From: JANXYW01 sp031400455
GTDB taxonomy: Bacteria > Chloroflexota > Dehalococcoidia > DSTF01 > JACRBR01
DNA length: 64,000 nt
Assembly (NCBI GenBank): GCA_031400455.1
Contig: JANNPX010000010.1
Span: 43,180 to 107,179, forward strand
Reading direction: 5' to 3'
Shown in pieces: positions 8,193 through 16,630 of the stretch; the stretch's first letter is position 1; each line of letters starts with the position of its first letter. A program made the position numbers and the translations under genes. The notes under the pieces are model-generated. The model was given only the letters and a program-made list of their open reading frames with translations, searched no databases and had not been told where the DNA came from.

Positions 8193-8221
8193 AAGATAGA
8201 TGAGACGTCGTCTCAGCACAA
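8193..8221 (-). promoter_or_regulatory. Promoter with 7-1-7 Fur-type operator in the spacer
   Basis: On the minus strand TTGTGC (8216-8221) and TATCTT (8193-8198) are separated by exactly 17 bases. That spacer holds TGAGACG-A-CGTCTCA (8201-8215), a perfect 7-1-7 inverted repeat, the same geometry as Fur/Zur/PerR boxes. A third half-site GTCTCA lies at 8188-8193. Binding here would block polymerase, so metal-dependent repression of the regulator-transporter operon is expected. Confidence 0.7.
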
Positions 8222-8239
8222 GTCGTTCGCGGGTGGAAA

Positions 8240-8350
8240 CCACGAAGGGCACGAAGGGGCACGAAAGATGACGGGAGTGCGGTGGCTGGTTGGCACCTGG
8301 GTTTGGGGAGTTTGCCGGGATGTGGGCGTTCTACGGAACGCCCCTACGCG
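8240..8350. repeat. CCACGAAGGGCACGAAGG element, copy A
   Basis: Begins with tandem CACGAAGGG-type units (8240-8266) and ends in a perfect hairpin GGGCGTTC-tacg-GAACGCCC (8324-8343). A diverged copy in the same orientation lies at 9261-9366, on the other side of the cyclase gene, and a related element lies at 36549-36701. It separates the Fur operon promoter from the downstream end of the cyclase gene. Confidence 0.55.
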
Positions 8351-8387
8351 GGATTCCGTGCCCGTGCGCAATCGATTCGGTGCGAAA

Positions 8388-9221
8388 CTACGCGGGCTGC
8401 CACGGCACTTCGTACATCGGTACGGCTTCGGCGAACCCCTTCAGCATCTTCTCGCCGCGGGCGTCGAAGCGGAGGCGCCTGCCGGCGGAGAGTTCGCGCA
8501 CGACGTTGCTGGTGAAGATCTGGCCGGGTGCGGCGGCATCACATATGCGCCGGGCGAGGTTGACGGTGGAGCCGAAGAGGTCGTTGTTGTCCTCGATCGG
8601 CTCGCCCGCACTGAGGCCGATGCGTACGTGCATCGCCTCGTCCGGGTCGTTGGCGTTGTGTGCAGCGAACGCGCGCTGGATGGCAATCGAGCAGTCGACG
8701 GCCTGTGCGACGGAACCGAACGAGGCCATGATCCCGTCGCCCGTGTGCTTTACTTCGCGGCCGGCGTGGACATGGAGGCATTCGCGGATGATCGAATTGT
8801 GGCGGCTGAGCAGCGCGAACATCGCTTTGTCGCCGATGTCCTCCGCTCGCTGCGTCGAGCCTTCCAGATCGGTAAACATGATCGTGCGAAAGCCCGCGTC
8901 CGGCTCGCCGGTTTCGGGGAAGGTCTGTCCGCTCGGAAGCTGATCGCGACGCACGTCCATGATTGCGTCGACGAGCTCGGGTTGGACCTCGATGAGTTCG
9001 TCGGCGACGAGTCCGTGCGCTTCCTTGTGGACCGCGTTGGCGGCGTCCTTAGACGGCGCCTCGACCAGGCAGAAGATCTTCCCGGCCTCCTCGTTGAACC
9101 AGTAGGTGACGTAGCGGGTGTCGTATTTCGCCTGCGTTTCGAGATCCAGCGCGTGTGCGGCGACCACGTCGTCGATCGTCGTACCCTTGGCGTTCTTGTG
9201 GACGTCCATAAAGAGCGGCAT
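8388..9221 (-). CDS. DUF4242 domain fused to class III nucleotide cyclase
   Basis: A 277-residue soluble protein. Residues 1-85 match DUF4242 (MPLFMDVHKN, then KIFCLVEAPSKDAANAVHKEAHG), a small ferredoxin-like domain whose best known member, SCO4226 of Streptomyces, binds nickel. Residues about 110-275 are a class III adenylyl/guanylyl cyclase: metal Asp in FTDLEGST, the Lys and second metal Asp in KHTGDGIMASF, and the Asn/Arg pair in STVNLARR, so it looks catalytically complete and would act as a homodimer. The Lys favours ATP as substrate. The ATG at 9221 begins directly at the DUF4242 start. No effector gene adjoins it. The DUF4242 part may be a ligand or metal sensor; that is inference. 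Confidence 0.85.
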   Translation of the reverse strand: MPLFMDVHKNAKGTTIDDVVAAHALDLETQAKYDTRYVTYWFNEEAGKIFCLVEAPSKDAANAVHKEAHGLVADELIEVQPELVDAIMDVRRDQLPSGQTFPETGEPDAGFRTIMFTDLEGSTQRAEDIGDKAMFALLSRHNSIIRECLHVHAGREVKHTGDGIMASFGSVAQAVDCSIAIQRAFAAHNANDPDEAMHVRIGLSAGEPIEDNNDLFGSTVNLARRICDAAAPGQIFTSNVVRELSAGRRLRFDARGEKMLKGFAEAVPMYEVPWQPA

Positions 9222-9260
9222 GTCATCAGTGTAACCGCAGGCGGGGGCGACCGGACGTGG

Positions 9261-9366
9261 CAACCACGGGCACGACGGGACCACGAAGGCCAGCGAATGT
9301 GGCCGGCGGCTGGAACCGGGCAGCGTGCCCGGATGGGGGCGTTCTGCGGTAGCGTCCCTGCGCGGA
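9261..9366. repeat. CCACGAAGGGCACGAAGG element, copy B
   Basis: Diverged direct copy of the element at 8240-8350: CCACGGGCACGACGGGACCACGAAGG units at the left and GGGCGTTCTGCGG...CGTCCCTGCGCGG at the right. It fills most of the gap between the cyclase gene start and the stop of the anti-sigma gene. Confidence 0.5.
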
Positions 9367-9395
9367 GCGTCAGCGCCCTCCGGGGTCGTGCGTGA

Positions 9396-10238
9396 CTAGT
9401 TGAGCGCGGCGGTCTTGAGGACGGTGCCGCCGGTATGAGTCGCCGCGCCGGTGGATGGTTCGATGGTGACGGCGTAGCCGCGGAATGCGCCGCGGTCCGG
9501 TGGAGCGTCGCCGAGGTTGCGGACGATGAGCCGGCCCGATCCGGATTCGTCGACGGTGAAGAGGCCGCCGTTCGTCCAGGCGTTCTCGTAGATCACCCAC
9601 ATGCAGTACGACATGCCGGCCGGCAGCGGCGGCAGATGTGTGGCGACAAGGGCGCCGAGTCCGCCTTCGCGGCTCCAGATGTAGCGGCCCGTGGCTTTGG
9701 GGGCCATTTCGGTGCCGGCCATGGGAAGCCGCTGCACATCGTCGTGCGAGACGATTTTCAGCATGGCGTCCTGGTTGGATGCGAGGCTGACATTGCTGGC
9801 GGACACCTGCACGAGTTCCGTGCGCATGGTGGCGAACTGGTTGGACTGTGCGGTGGCGGCGGTGCCGACGCGTGCCTCGCGATCGTTGAGATCGTTCACC
9901 TGCGTCTGCATGTAGCCGCCCCAGGTGACTGCGCCGATACCGAAGACGAACGCCGCGGCAGCGGGAGCGAACCACCAGCTTTGCTGCGTGCGCACCGGCG
10001 CCTGGCCGGCGAGCGTTGCGGACGCCATCACGCGCGCCTTCAGCGAGGGGTCGGCGCTGAAAAGCGGAACCGCGAGGGCGAGCGATGCGGCGGCTTCGAC
10101 CGCATCGTCGGCGAGCAGTGCGCACTCGGCGCAGCTGACGATGTGCGCATCGAGTGCGCTCAATTCGACGAGGTCGAGGGCGCCAAGCGCCCAGGCGTCG
10201 ATGCTTTCGCGTACGGCTTCGCAGTCGATCTGCATCAC
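9396..10238 (-). CDS. Anti-sigma factor, RskA-like, with zinc-finger N-terminus
   Basis: A 280-residue single-pass membrane protein that would hold the partner sigma factor inactive. The N-terminal anti-sigma domain carries HIVSCAEC (residues 32-39), the HxxxCxxC zinc motif. A hydrophobic helix lies around residues 90-108 (WWFAPAAAAFVFGIGAV). The extracytoplasmic part resembles the RskA (anti-sigma-K) domain, with MSYCMWVIYENAWTNGGLFTV and a beta-rich end. Its ATG overlaps the stop of the sigma gene by 4 bases, so they are co-expressed. Release is expected through regulated proteolysis or redox change of the Cys ligands, as known in the family; the actual signal is not visible. Confidence 0.85.
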   Translation of the reverse strand: MMQIDCEAVRESIDAWALGALDLVELSALDAHIVSCAECALLADDAVEAAASLALAVPLFSADPSLKARVMASATLAGQAPVRTQQSWWFAPAAAAFVFGIGAVTWGGYMQTQVNDLNDREARVGTAATAQSNQFATMRTELVQVSASNVSLASNQDAMLKIVSHDDVQRLPMAGTEMAPKATGRYIWSREGGLGALVATHLPPLPAGMSYCMWVIYENAWTNGGLFTVDESGSGRLIVRNLGDAPPDRGAFRGYAVTIEPSTGAATHTGGTVLKTAALN

Positions 10239-10840
10239 GAGCCGCGGTCTCCCCTCCGGCGCTCTTCGAGCACCACACGCATCTTTTGCATCCCCAGCCG
10301 GATGCGGGTCTTCACGGTGCCCAGCGGCGTGCTGAGTCTTTCCGCGATCTCCTGCTGCGTCAGCCCGCCGAAATACGCGAGCTGTATCGCCAACTTCTGC
10401 TCCGGCGGCAGCACCTCCAGCGCTTTGCGCACTGCGCGCCGCTCATCAGCCAGCACCGTCGCGAGCGCCGGGTCGTCGCGCACGTCGGTGCTGGGCAGCA
10501 CGTCCTCGACCTCCGACGCCGCGGCGGGGAGCGCCTCCCGGCGGAGGCGGCGGCCCTGGCTGCGGCGCTCATCGATCGAGCGGTTGCGCGCCACGCTGAG
10601 CAGCCACGTGACGAACTTCCCGCGCTGCAGATCGAACTGCTCCGGCCGGCGCCACACGCGCAGGAATACGTCCTGTGTCACGTCCTGCGCGACGTGCGGG
10701 TCGGCCACGACACGGAGCGATACCGAATAGACGAGGTCGCTGTACCGGTCGTAGAGCGCGCCGAACGCCGCGAGGTCCCGGCGGCATAGCCGGGCCATCA
10801 GTTCGTCGTCGGGTATTCCCGCGTGATCCACGCGCTCCAT
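10235..10840 (-). CDS. ECF-type RNA polymerase sigma factor
   Basis: A 201-residue sigma-70 family protein with region 2 (LYDRYSDLVYSVSLRVV, DVTQDVFLRVWRRPEQFD) and region 4 (EVLPPEQKLAIQLAYFGGLT, then QQEIAERLSTPLGTVKTRIR). The close match to SigK-like proteins and the coupled anti-sigma gene identify it as an extracytoplasmic-function factor. The start is uncertain: GGAGG abuts the ATG at 10840 and is better spaced (9 nt) for an in-frame GTG at 10831. A TAAGAT -10-like box lies at 10889-10894 on the minus strand. Target genes are unknown. Confidence 0.9.
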   Translation of the reverse strand: MERVDHAGIPDDELMARLCRRDLAAFGALYDRYSDLVYSVSLRVVADPHVAQDVTQDVFLRVWRRPEQFDLQRGKFVTWLLSVARNRSIDERRSQGRRLRREALPAAASEVEDVLPSTDVRDDPALATVLADERRAVRKALEVLPPEQKLAIQLAYFGGLTQQEIAERLSTPLGTVKTRIRLGMQKMRVVLEERRRGDRGS

Positions 10841-11041
10841 CCTCCAGTACGTCCGGGCGGCCACGCCAGATTCGGGTGGACGCACCCGATCTTATCAGCC
10901 GCGACTCCACACCGGCGTTCCGATCAGAAGATCGCGGATTCTCTGCGGTAATCGTTCGAGAGTGGCGGTTCAAGCTGCAGAAACTGCAATACTGGAGGCC
11001 AGCGCGCGCGATTGTGACGTGCGTAACATAGAGGACTGAAC

Positions 11042-12454
11042 ATGGCTCAGCGACCCGAAACCTACGGCAACCGCCTCCGGGGCAGCGCACCCCGCGGCCG
11101 CGTGCGACGCTTCACCAACGTCGGGCAGATGCTGGCGCGCGTCTTCGCGGGCTACAAGCTGATCAGCCTGCGCGAGAAGCGCAAAGGCACCGAATGGGGC
11201 GAAGCGCGCCGCAACAAGCACCACTACTGGAGCGCCAACAAGTTCTACGAGGCGGCGGTCAAGAACCAGGGGCTGCTGATCAAGACGGGGCAGTTCCTCG
11301 GCACACGTCCTGACGTGCTGCCGGACGCCTACGTCGACGTGCTGTCCGCGCTGCACGACGAGGTGCCGCCGGAGACGTTCGAGCACATCCGCGCGCACGT
11401 CGAGCGCGAACTGGGGCGCCCGCTGGAGGAGATGTTCACGGAGTTCAGCGAGACGCCCGTCGCGTCGGCGTCGCTGGCGCAGGTGCATCGCGCGGTGTTG
11501 AAGGACGGGCGCGTCTGCGCCGTCAAAGTGCAGTACCCGGGCATCGAGCACATCGTCGATATCGACCTGGCGAACATGTCGTTCTTCATCGGCGTGCTGA
11601 ACAAGCTCGACCGCTCGATGGACTATCGCTTCGTCGCGGAAGAGATGCGCAAGCACATCCCGCTCGAACTGGACTTCATCAACGAAGGCCACAACAACGA
11701 GCGCATCGCCGAAGACTTCCGGTACGTCGACGACATCGTCGTTCCGGATATCTACTGGGAGTACAGCAGCCGGCGCGTGCTGACGATGGAGTACATCGAC
11801 GGCGTCAAGATCACGGATGCCGAGGGCATGAAGCGCATGGGCGTTGATCCCGCGGACGTGGCGAAGATCCTGGTGTTCGCGTTCGCCGAGATGATCGTCA
11901 AGAACGGCTTCTTCCACGCCGACCCGCACCCGGGAAACCTGATGGTGCAGCCAGGCCCCAAGCTGGTGCTGATCGACTTCGGCCAGGCGAAGGAACTGGA
12001 GCCGGCGTTCAAGGAAGTGCTGGTGCGCTTCACGCGCACGCTCCTCGATGGCAACAACCAGGCGATGGGCAAGGCGTTCCGCGACCTCGGCTTTCGCACG
12101 AAGAACGATGACGCGGAGGGCTACGAACAGCTCGGCGATGCCTACGTCGGCAAAGTCGCGAAGCAGATGCAGGAAACGCAGGCCGGATGGGCCGAAGGCG
12201 ATGTCTTCCAGGAGTCGTACGAGGACGTGACGAAGATCCTCAAGAAGAACCAGCTTACGGCGATGCCGCCGGAACTGCTGATGGTCGGCCGCGTGTTCGG
12301 CCTGCTGAACGGCCTGAGCAAGACGCTTCAGGCGAAAACGAACATGCTGGTCGCGTTCGCCCAGCTAGCCGACCAGATCGAGGCCGCGAAGGCGAACGGG
12401 CACCTGGCCGTGACGGCGGATGCCAGCGAAACGCGGCGCCTGCTGGAGGCGTAG
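11042..12454 (+). CDS. ABC1/AarF/UbiB family atypical protein kinase
   Basis: A 470-residue cytoplasmic or membrane-associated kinase-like protein. The family signature IKTGQFLGTRPDVLP (KxGQ motif, about residue 82), the ATP lysine in CAVKVQYPG, the catalytic loop HADPHPGN at about 292-299 and LIDFGQ are all intact. Relatives (UbiB, Coq8) support quinone synthesis, probably through ATPase activity on lipid partners. No quinone gene adjoins it, so the pathway is inference. It is transcribed away from the sigma/anti-sigma pair across a 201-nt divergent region that holds no other recognisable site. Length is normal for the family. Confidence 0.9.
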   Translation: MAQRPETYGNRLRGSAPRGRVRRFTNVGQMLARVFAGYKLISLREKRKGTEWGEARRNKHHYWSANKFYEAAVKNQGLLIKTGQFLGTRPDVLPDAYVDVLSALHDEVPPETFEHIRAHVERELGRPLEEMFTEFSETPVASASLAQVHRAVLKDGRVCAVKVQYPGIEHIVDIDLANMSFFIGVLNKLDRSMDYRFVAEEMRKHIPLELDFINEGHNNERIAEDFRYVDDIVVPDIYWEYSSRRVLTMEYIDGVKITDAEGMKRMGVDPADVAKILVFAFAEMIVKNGFFHADPHPGNLMVQPGPKLVLIDFGQAKELEPAFKEVLVRFTRTLLDGNNQAMGKAFRDLGFRTKNDDAEGYEQLGDAYVGKVAKQMQETQAGWAEGDVFQESYEDVTKILKKNQLTAMPPELLMVGRVFGLLNGLSKTLQAKTNMLVAFAQLADQIEAAKANGHLAVTADASETRRLLEA

Positions 12455-12530
12455 CGGCAGTAGGGCTGATGGCGTGGCATCGACGGTGTTGAACCGTCGG
12501 CGGTACTCGCCAGAGTATCCTCCACACGTG

Positions 12531-13145
12531 ATGACGATGCGGCGTGGCGAGTTTCGGCAAGTTACCCTTGGATTCGTCGCCTTGTGCATCGGCATCTTCG
12601 TCACCGCGTGCGACACAAGCCGAGATTCGGCCAAGCCGTCGTCGCTCGACGTAGGCCGGGCACGGTTCCAAACCGCGATTGCTCTCCCGAGTCGGACGTA
12701 TCGGGTTTACTGGCTAGGAAACAGTCTCACCGCGTCCGGGCTCGTCCTGCGCGGCCCACTAATCGGCGGGTTCGAAGAACCCCTCGACGATGCCGTTCGG
12801 TTCGACTACAACTCCGTGCCCCCTGTGGCTAGCCTCTCGATCACGTTGATGAGCTCGGCGCAGTGGGCGGCCGTTCGGGATCGAGTGCTTCGACAGGGGC
12901 CCGACCACCCGACGACTCGCCAGCTGACCGTGGCTAGCGCGGCAGCGACGCTATACACGACACCGGGGGGAACTGGCCGGCCTGTGGGCGCCTTGTCTTT
13001 GATCATCCAGTTAGGCGACACGGTCGTCTACGCGAGCACTAGTTCTGTCGGCGCGGCAACTCCGGGTGGACCCGAAGCAAACCCGCTCATCGATGAGGCG
13101 ACCTTCCTCGGCGTCATGCAGAACCTGCGGCCGTATCCTCAATAG
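12531..13145 (+). CDS. Putative lipoprotein of unknown function
   Basis: A 204-residue protein with an N-terminal lipoprotein signal (VTLGFVALCIGIFVTAC, lipid-modified Cys near residue 27). The mature part looks like a mixed alpha/beta domain with SRTYRVYWLGNSLTASGL, LRGPLIGGFEEPLDDAVRF and a C-terminal LGVMQNLRPYPQ; no family is recognised. The start is placed at the ATG at 12531, with a GTG one codon earlier also possible, and no strong Shine-Dalgarno is visible. Its base composition is a little less GC-rich than its neighbours. It follows the ABC1 kinase gene by 76 nt and is convergent with the small membrane protein gene. Confidence 0.7.
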   Translation: MTMRRGEFRQVTLGFVALCIGIFVTACDTSRDSAKPSSLDVGRARFQTAIALPSRTYRVYWLGNSLTASGLVLRGPLIGGFEEPLDDAVRFDYNSVPPVASLSITLMSSAQWAAVRDRVLRQGPDHPTTRQLTVASAAATLYTTPGGTGRPVGALSLIIQLGDTVVYASTSSVGAATPGGPEANPLIDEATFLGVMQNLRPYPQ

Positions 13146-13197
13146 TCGTTTATGCGGCAGGTCCGCCACTCACACCGTGACCAGCCCCGCATCGTAC

Positions 13198-13404
13198 TCA
13201 GCTGTCGCCCTTCCGCTGCTTGGAGCCGGCCGCCCCGAGAAGCGGCGAGCCCGCGCCAATGAGGAAGCCGAGGTCGTACCAGTTGCCGCTGCGCGCCTCG
13301 TTGTAGAAGGGGTACCGGTCCCAGGCGTCGAAGGCGTGGGCGATCAGGACGACCCACGCGGACAGGCCATTCCAGAATCCCCACAGGGCGTCTTGCCACC
13401 ACAT
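13198..13404 (-). CDS. Small membrane protein
   Basis: A 68-residue protein, MWWQDALWGFWNGLSAWVVL at the start, with one clear hydrophobic helix (about residues 8-28) and a second weaker one (about 43-60, LGFLIGAGSPLLG). The ATG at 13404 has GAGGAG 6 nt upstream and is preferred over the in-frame ATG at 13425. Similar short Trp/aromatic-rich membrane proteins occur in actinobacteria and Chloroflexota without assigned function, as far as I recognise. It follows the ABM-domain gene by 41 nt on the same strand and may be co-transcribed. Confidence 0.55.
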   Translation of the reverse strand: MWWQDALWGFWNGLSAWVVLIAHAFDAWDRYPFYNEARSGNWYDLGFLIGAGSPLLGAAGSKQRKGDS

Positions 13405-13445
13405 AACGTGCTCCTCATTTGCCATTGCTCCATCGCCCGATGCGG

Positions 13446-13745
13446 CTACAACTGCGGCAGTGGCTCGGCGTCGTACAACTGTATCGCAGTCTGGTCGCTC
13501 GCCAGCTTGCTCGCCGCACGCACGAAGGCGCCCGACTCCGGCACGGCGAAGTGCGCGGCGACGGCAGCGCGGTCCTGCCCTGCCTCGAAGAAGAACAGCC
13601 GAAGCGGATTCTCGGCGTCGATGTGGACGTCGTGCGAGAGGCATCCGGGTTCGACACGGGAGCGCTGCGTGTGTTCGAGGCAGAGCGCGCGCAGTTCGTC
13701 GAAGGTGTCGGGGCGGGCGGTGACGGATCCGGTGATGATGATCAT
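13446..13745 (-). CDS. Antibiotic biosynthesis monooxygenase (ABM) domain protein
   Basis: A 99-residue YgiN-like protein: MIIITGSVTARPDTFDEL, RVEPGCLSHDVHIDAENP and LFFFEAGQDRAAVAAHF follow the ABM beta-alpha-beta order, with the His/Phe residues that line the pocket in relatives. The ATG at 13745 has GGAGAGG about 10 nt upstream. It is about the same length as the ABM protein at 4957-5259, but they differ enough to be separate subfamilies. Activity could be oxidation of quinols or polyketide-like aromatics; nothing nearby specifies it. The stretch 13746-14007 upstream is divergent non-coding sequence with no other feature seen. Confidence 0.78.
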   Translation of the reverse strand: MIIITGSVTARPDTFDELRALCLEHTQRSRVEPGCLSHDVHIDAENPLRLFFFEAGQDRAAVAAHFAVPESGAFVRAASKLASDQTAIQLYDAEPLPQL

Positions 13746-14007
13746 TGCTGGTGTCCCTCTCCAGTAGGCGTTCCCCGCCGCGTCTGCGCACAATACGATG
13801 TGGGCCCACCTGCGACCATCGCAGCCGACAGCATCGAAGACCCGCTGCGGGCGAAAAAACACGAAACTGCCAAACAAGCTCGATCGCAGATTCAGTGTGC
13901 GACATAATGCGCCAAGTCTGGCCGCAAGTGGCAGCAGCAACGCCGTCGATTGATCCGCCGCGCCGCCCGGCGTATGCTGCTCGCACCTACGCCGGAATGG
14001 AGTTTGC

Positions 14008-15228
14008 ATGACGGAACGCGCGCTGTCTGATGTGCGGGTGGTCGATATCTCGCAGGGGATCGCGGGGCCGTACGCGACGAAGCTGCTGGCCGATTCCGGC
14101 GCGCTCGTCACGAAGGTGGAGCCGCCGACGGGCGACTACTCGCGGCGGCTGGGCCCGTTCCCGAACGATCTGCCCGATCCCGAGAAGTCGGGGCTGTACC
14201 TGCACCTCAACACCAGCAAGCGCAGCGTGACGCTCGATGTCTCCGTGACGTCGGGGCAGGTCGTGCTGAAGAAGATGCTGGCGAACGCGGACGTCTTCGT
14301 GTGCGGCGAGAAGGCATCGACGCTGAAGACGTGGGGGTTGTCGTACGACGACCTCAAGTCGGACTTCCCTGATCTCGTAGTCGCTCAGGTGTCGCCGTTC
14401 GGCGCGACGGGGCCGTACGCCGACTACGACGGTAACAGCCTGACGGCGATGGCGATGAGCACGATCATGTACAACACCGGCGAGCCCGACCGCGAGCCGC
14501 TGGTGACCGGTGGCGAGCCGGGCGAATATCTCGCCGGCGTGCAGCTCTGGATCGGGATCCTCGCGGCGCTGGAGAATCGCGCGAAGAACGGCGGCGGCGA
14601 CCATGTCGACCTGTCGATGGCGGAAGCCGCGGCGGCGGCGGACGAGTACAACTCGGCGATGTACGCGTTCCAGGGCGCCATCCGGCGGCGCTATTACTCG
14701 CGCCACATCTTCGGCTATCCGAACGACATCATGGCGTGCGCCGACGGGCACGTGGTGGTGATCCCGGGCGCGGGCGGATTTCCGTCGCCGCTGGCGCCGG
14801 ACACGATCTCGCCGATGGCGCTGCTGCTAGAAGACATCGAGCTGGACAAGACGACGTTCTTCACGCAGATGGGGGAGCGGATGATCGGCTGGCGCGAGTT
14901 CGAGGCGCTGATGCAGCCGTACCTCTCGACGCATACGGCCATGGAGATCGTGATGACGGCGCAGGCGCTGCGTCTGCCGTTTGCGTTCGTGCCGTCGCCC
15001 GAGGACCTGCTGTCCGACGAGCATCTCGCGGAGCGCGCGTTCTTCGAGAAGGTCGACACAAAGGCGGGCGCGCTGACGATCCCCGGCCAGCCGTTCAAGA
15101 TGTCGGAGACGCCGCTGAGCGCATCGCCCGCGCCGGAGCGCGGAAACGCGAACGTCGCGGTGCTCGTGGACGAACTGGGGTACGAGAAGGGCGATCTTAC
15201 GATCCTGAGCGATCGGGGGGTGCTGTGA
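14008..15228 (+). CDS. CaiB/BaiF (family III) CoA-transferase, first of a pair
   Basis: A 406-residue enzyme that moves CoA between carboxylic acids. The N-terminus has VRVVDISQGIAGPYATKLLA, the conserved CoA-binding Rossmann entry, followed by GALVTKVEPPTGD and LNTSKRSVTLDV. The catalytic Asp is expected within the segment GDHVDLSMAEAAAA at about residue 200. The C-terminal small domain ends in the FFEKVDTKAGALTIPG type segment. The next gene, also a CoA-transferase, overlaps by 4 bases (GTGA), so a two-gene operon, possibly a heteromeric or sequential pair, is likely. Acid substrates cannot be read from sequence. Confidence 0.9.
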   Translation: MTERALSDVRVVDISQGIAGPYATKLLADSGALVTKVEPPTGDYSRRLGPFPNDLPDPEKSGLYLHLNTSKRSVTLDVSVTSGQVVLKKMLANADVFVCGEKASTLKTWGLSYDDLKSDFPDLVVAQVSPFGATGPYADYDGNSLTAMAMSTIMYNTGEPDREPLVTGGEPGEYLAGVQLWIGILAALENRAKNGGGDHVDLSMAEAAAAADEYNSAMYAFQGAIRRRYYSRHIFGYPNDIMACADGHVVVIPGAGGFPSPLAPDTISPMALLLEDIELDKTTFFTQMGERMIGWREFEALMQPYLSTHTAMEIVMTAQALRLPFAFVPSPEDLLSDEHLAERAFFEKVDTKAGALTIPGQPFKMSETPLSASPAPERGNANVAVLVDELGYEKGDLTILSDRGVL

Positions 15229-16577
15229 GCCAGCTTCCACTTGAAGGCGTACGCGTCATCGACCTCGCGCAAGTGTTCGCGGGGCCGGCTTGCACGCGCA
15301 TCCTGGCGGACCTCGGGGCGGACGTGATCCGGTTCGAGGCGGCGACCCGGATGGACGTGACGCGCAACTTGATCCTCACGGACAACGACGGCCTCGACCA
15401 CCATTGGTTGCGCGCGTCGTACTTCATTGTCCGTAACGCGAGCAAGCGCGAGATGGTGCTCGACCTCAACAAGGAAGAAGCACGCGAGATCATGCGCAAG
15501 CTGATCGCGGGCGCGGATATCGTCGTCGAGAGCTTCACGCCACGCGTGATGGCGAACTTCGGGCTGGGGTACGACGCTCTGAAGGCGATCAAGCCCGATC
15601 TCATCATGATCTCCCTGTCCGGCTACGGGCAGAACGGGCCGATGCGCGACTACGGCGCGTACGGCATGGGTCTCGAAGCGGCGTCGGGCATCTCGTCGAT
15701 CACGGGGTACAAGGACGGAGCGCCGATGCGCTCCGGGCTGTCGTTCACGGATCCGTACTCCGGCTTCGTCGGCGCCGGCGCTGTCCTGACGGCCATGCAC
15801 TACCGCCGCCGCACCGGCAAGGGCCAGTACATCGACCTGTCCGAGCAGGAGGCAGCGATCCCGATCATGGGCGCGGCGCTGCTGGAGAAGCAGATGACGG
15901 GCCGCGTGACGGAGCGTCAGGGCGACCGCAGCGACTGGGCCGCGCCGCAGGGCTGCTATCGCTGCGCAGGTGCCGATCGCTGGGCCGTGATCTCGTGCAC
16001 GGACGATGGCGAGTTCGCGCGGATGGCGGGCGCGATGGGGCACGCCGAGTGGCTGGACGACGATCGCTTCAACACGGTGCTCGCGCGGCACGAACATCAC
16101 GACGAGCTGGACGCCGCGATTACAGAGTGGACGTCGACGCGCGACCACTACGACGTGATGCACACGCTGCAGAAGGCGGGCGTGAAGGCGGCGGCGGTGC
16201 TGGACGGGAAAGAGATCCTGTTCGACCCGCAGTTCAAGGCGCGCGGGCACTTCGACGTCGTCGATCAGCCGATGCTGGGCAAGCGGCCGGTGCCGCGGCA
16301 CCTGGCGGCGAAGTTCGGGCGCTTTGAGGCGAAGGCGCGGCGGCCTGCACCGACACTCGGGCAGCACAATGATGAGGTGCTGAAGGAGATCGGCTACTCC
16401 GACGCCGAGATCGCAAAGCTGAAGGAAACGGAGATCATCGCCGACGAGCCGAAGCTGCCCGTACCCGCGCAGTTCATCGCAGCGGCGCTGAAGCTGCCGT
16501 ACGACCGCTACCTCGAACACGGCATCCTGCAGGCAATCGAGGCGGACTACCGCGAGCAGCTCGGGATTGCGGATTAG
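15225..16577 (+). CDS. CaiB/BaiF (family III) CoA-transferase, second of a pair
   Basis: A 450-residue paralogue of the preceding enzyme, beginning with GTG at 15225 inside the stop region of that gene. Motifs: LEGVRVIDLAQVFAGPACTR, LGADVIRFEAATRMD, ISLSGYGQNGPMRDYGAYG and TGKGQYIDLSEQEAAIPIMG, the last containing the expected catalytic Asp. The C-terminal domain has QFKARGHFDVVDQPMLGKRP. It is nearer than its neighbour to the canonical formyl-CoA/succinyl-CoA transferase pattern. An acyl-CoA degradation role is likely, given how such genes are used in organotrophic Chloroflexota, but no dehydrogenase or hydratase partners adjoin it. Confidence 0.9.
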   Translation: MSQLPLEGVRVIDLAQVFAGPACTRILADLGADVIRFEAATRMDVTRNLILTDNDGLDHHWLRASYFIVRNASKREMVLDLNKEEAREIMRKLIAGADIVVESFTPRVMANFGLGYDALKAIKPDLIMISLSGYGQNGPMRDYGAYGMGLEAASGISSITGYKDGAPMRSGLSFTDPYSGFVGAGAVLTAMHYRRRTGKGQYIDLSEQEAAIPIMGAALLEKQMTGRVTERQGDRSDWAAPQGCYRCAGADRWAVISCTDDGEFARMAGAMGHAEWLDDDRFNTVLARHEHHDELDAAITEWTSTRDHYDVMHTLQKAGVKAAAVLDGKEILFDPQFKARGHFDVVDQPMLGKRPVPRHLAAKFGRFEAKARRPAPTLGQHNDEVLKEIGYSDAEIAKLKETEIIADEPKLPVPAQFIAAALKLPYDRYLEHGILQAIEADYREQLGIAD

Positions 16578-16630
16578 GCGTAGTCTCCGACGGCACCCCT
16601 CACGTCGCCGCGCCGAGTAGAATCAGCTTC

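Noticed and set aside
7650..9395. 581-residue plus-strand frame spanning the Fur gene, repeats and the cyclase gene
   Set aside because: It runs opposite to three well-supported minus-strand features, and the translated product is Arg/Ala/Gly-rich with no recognisable domain.
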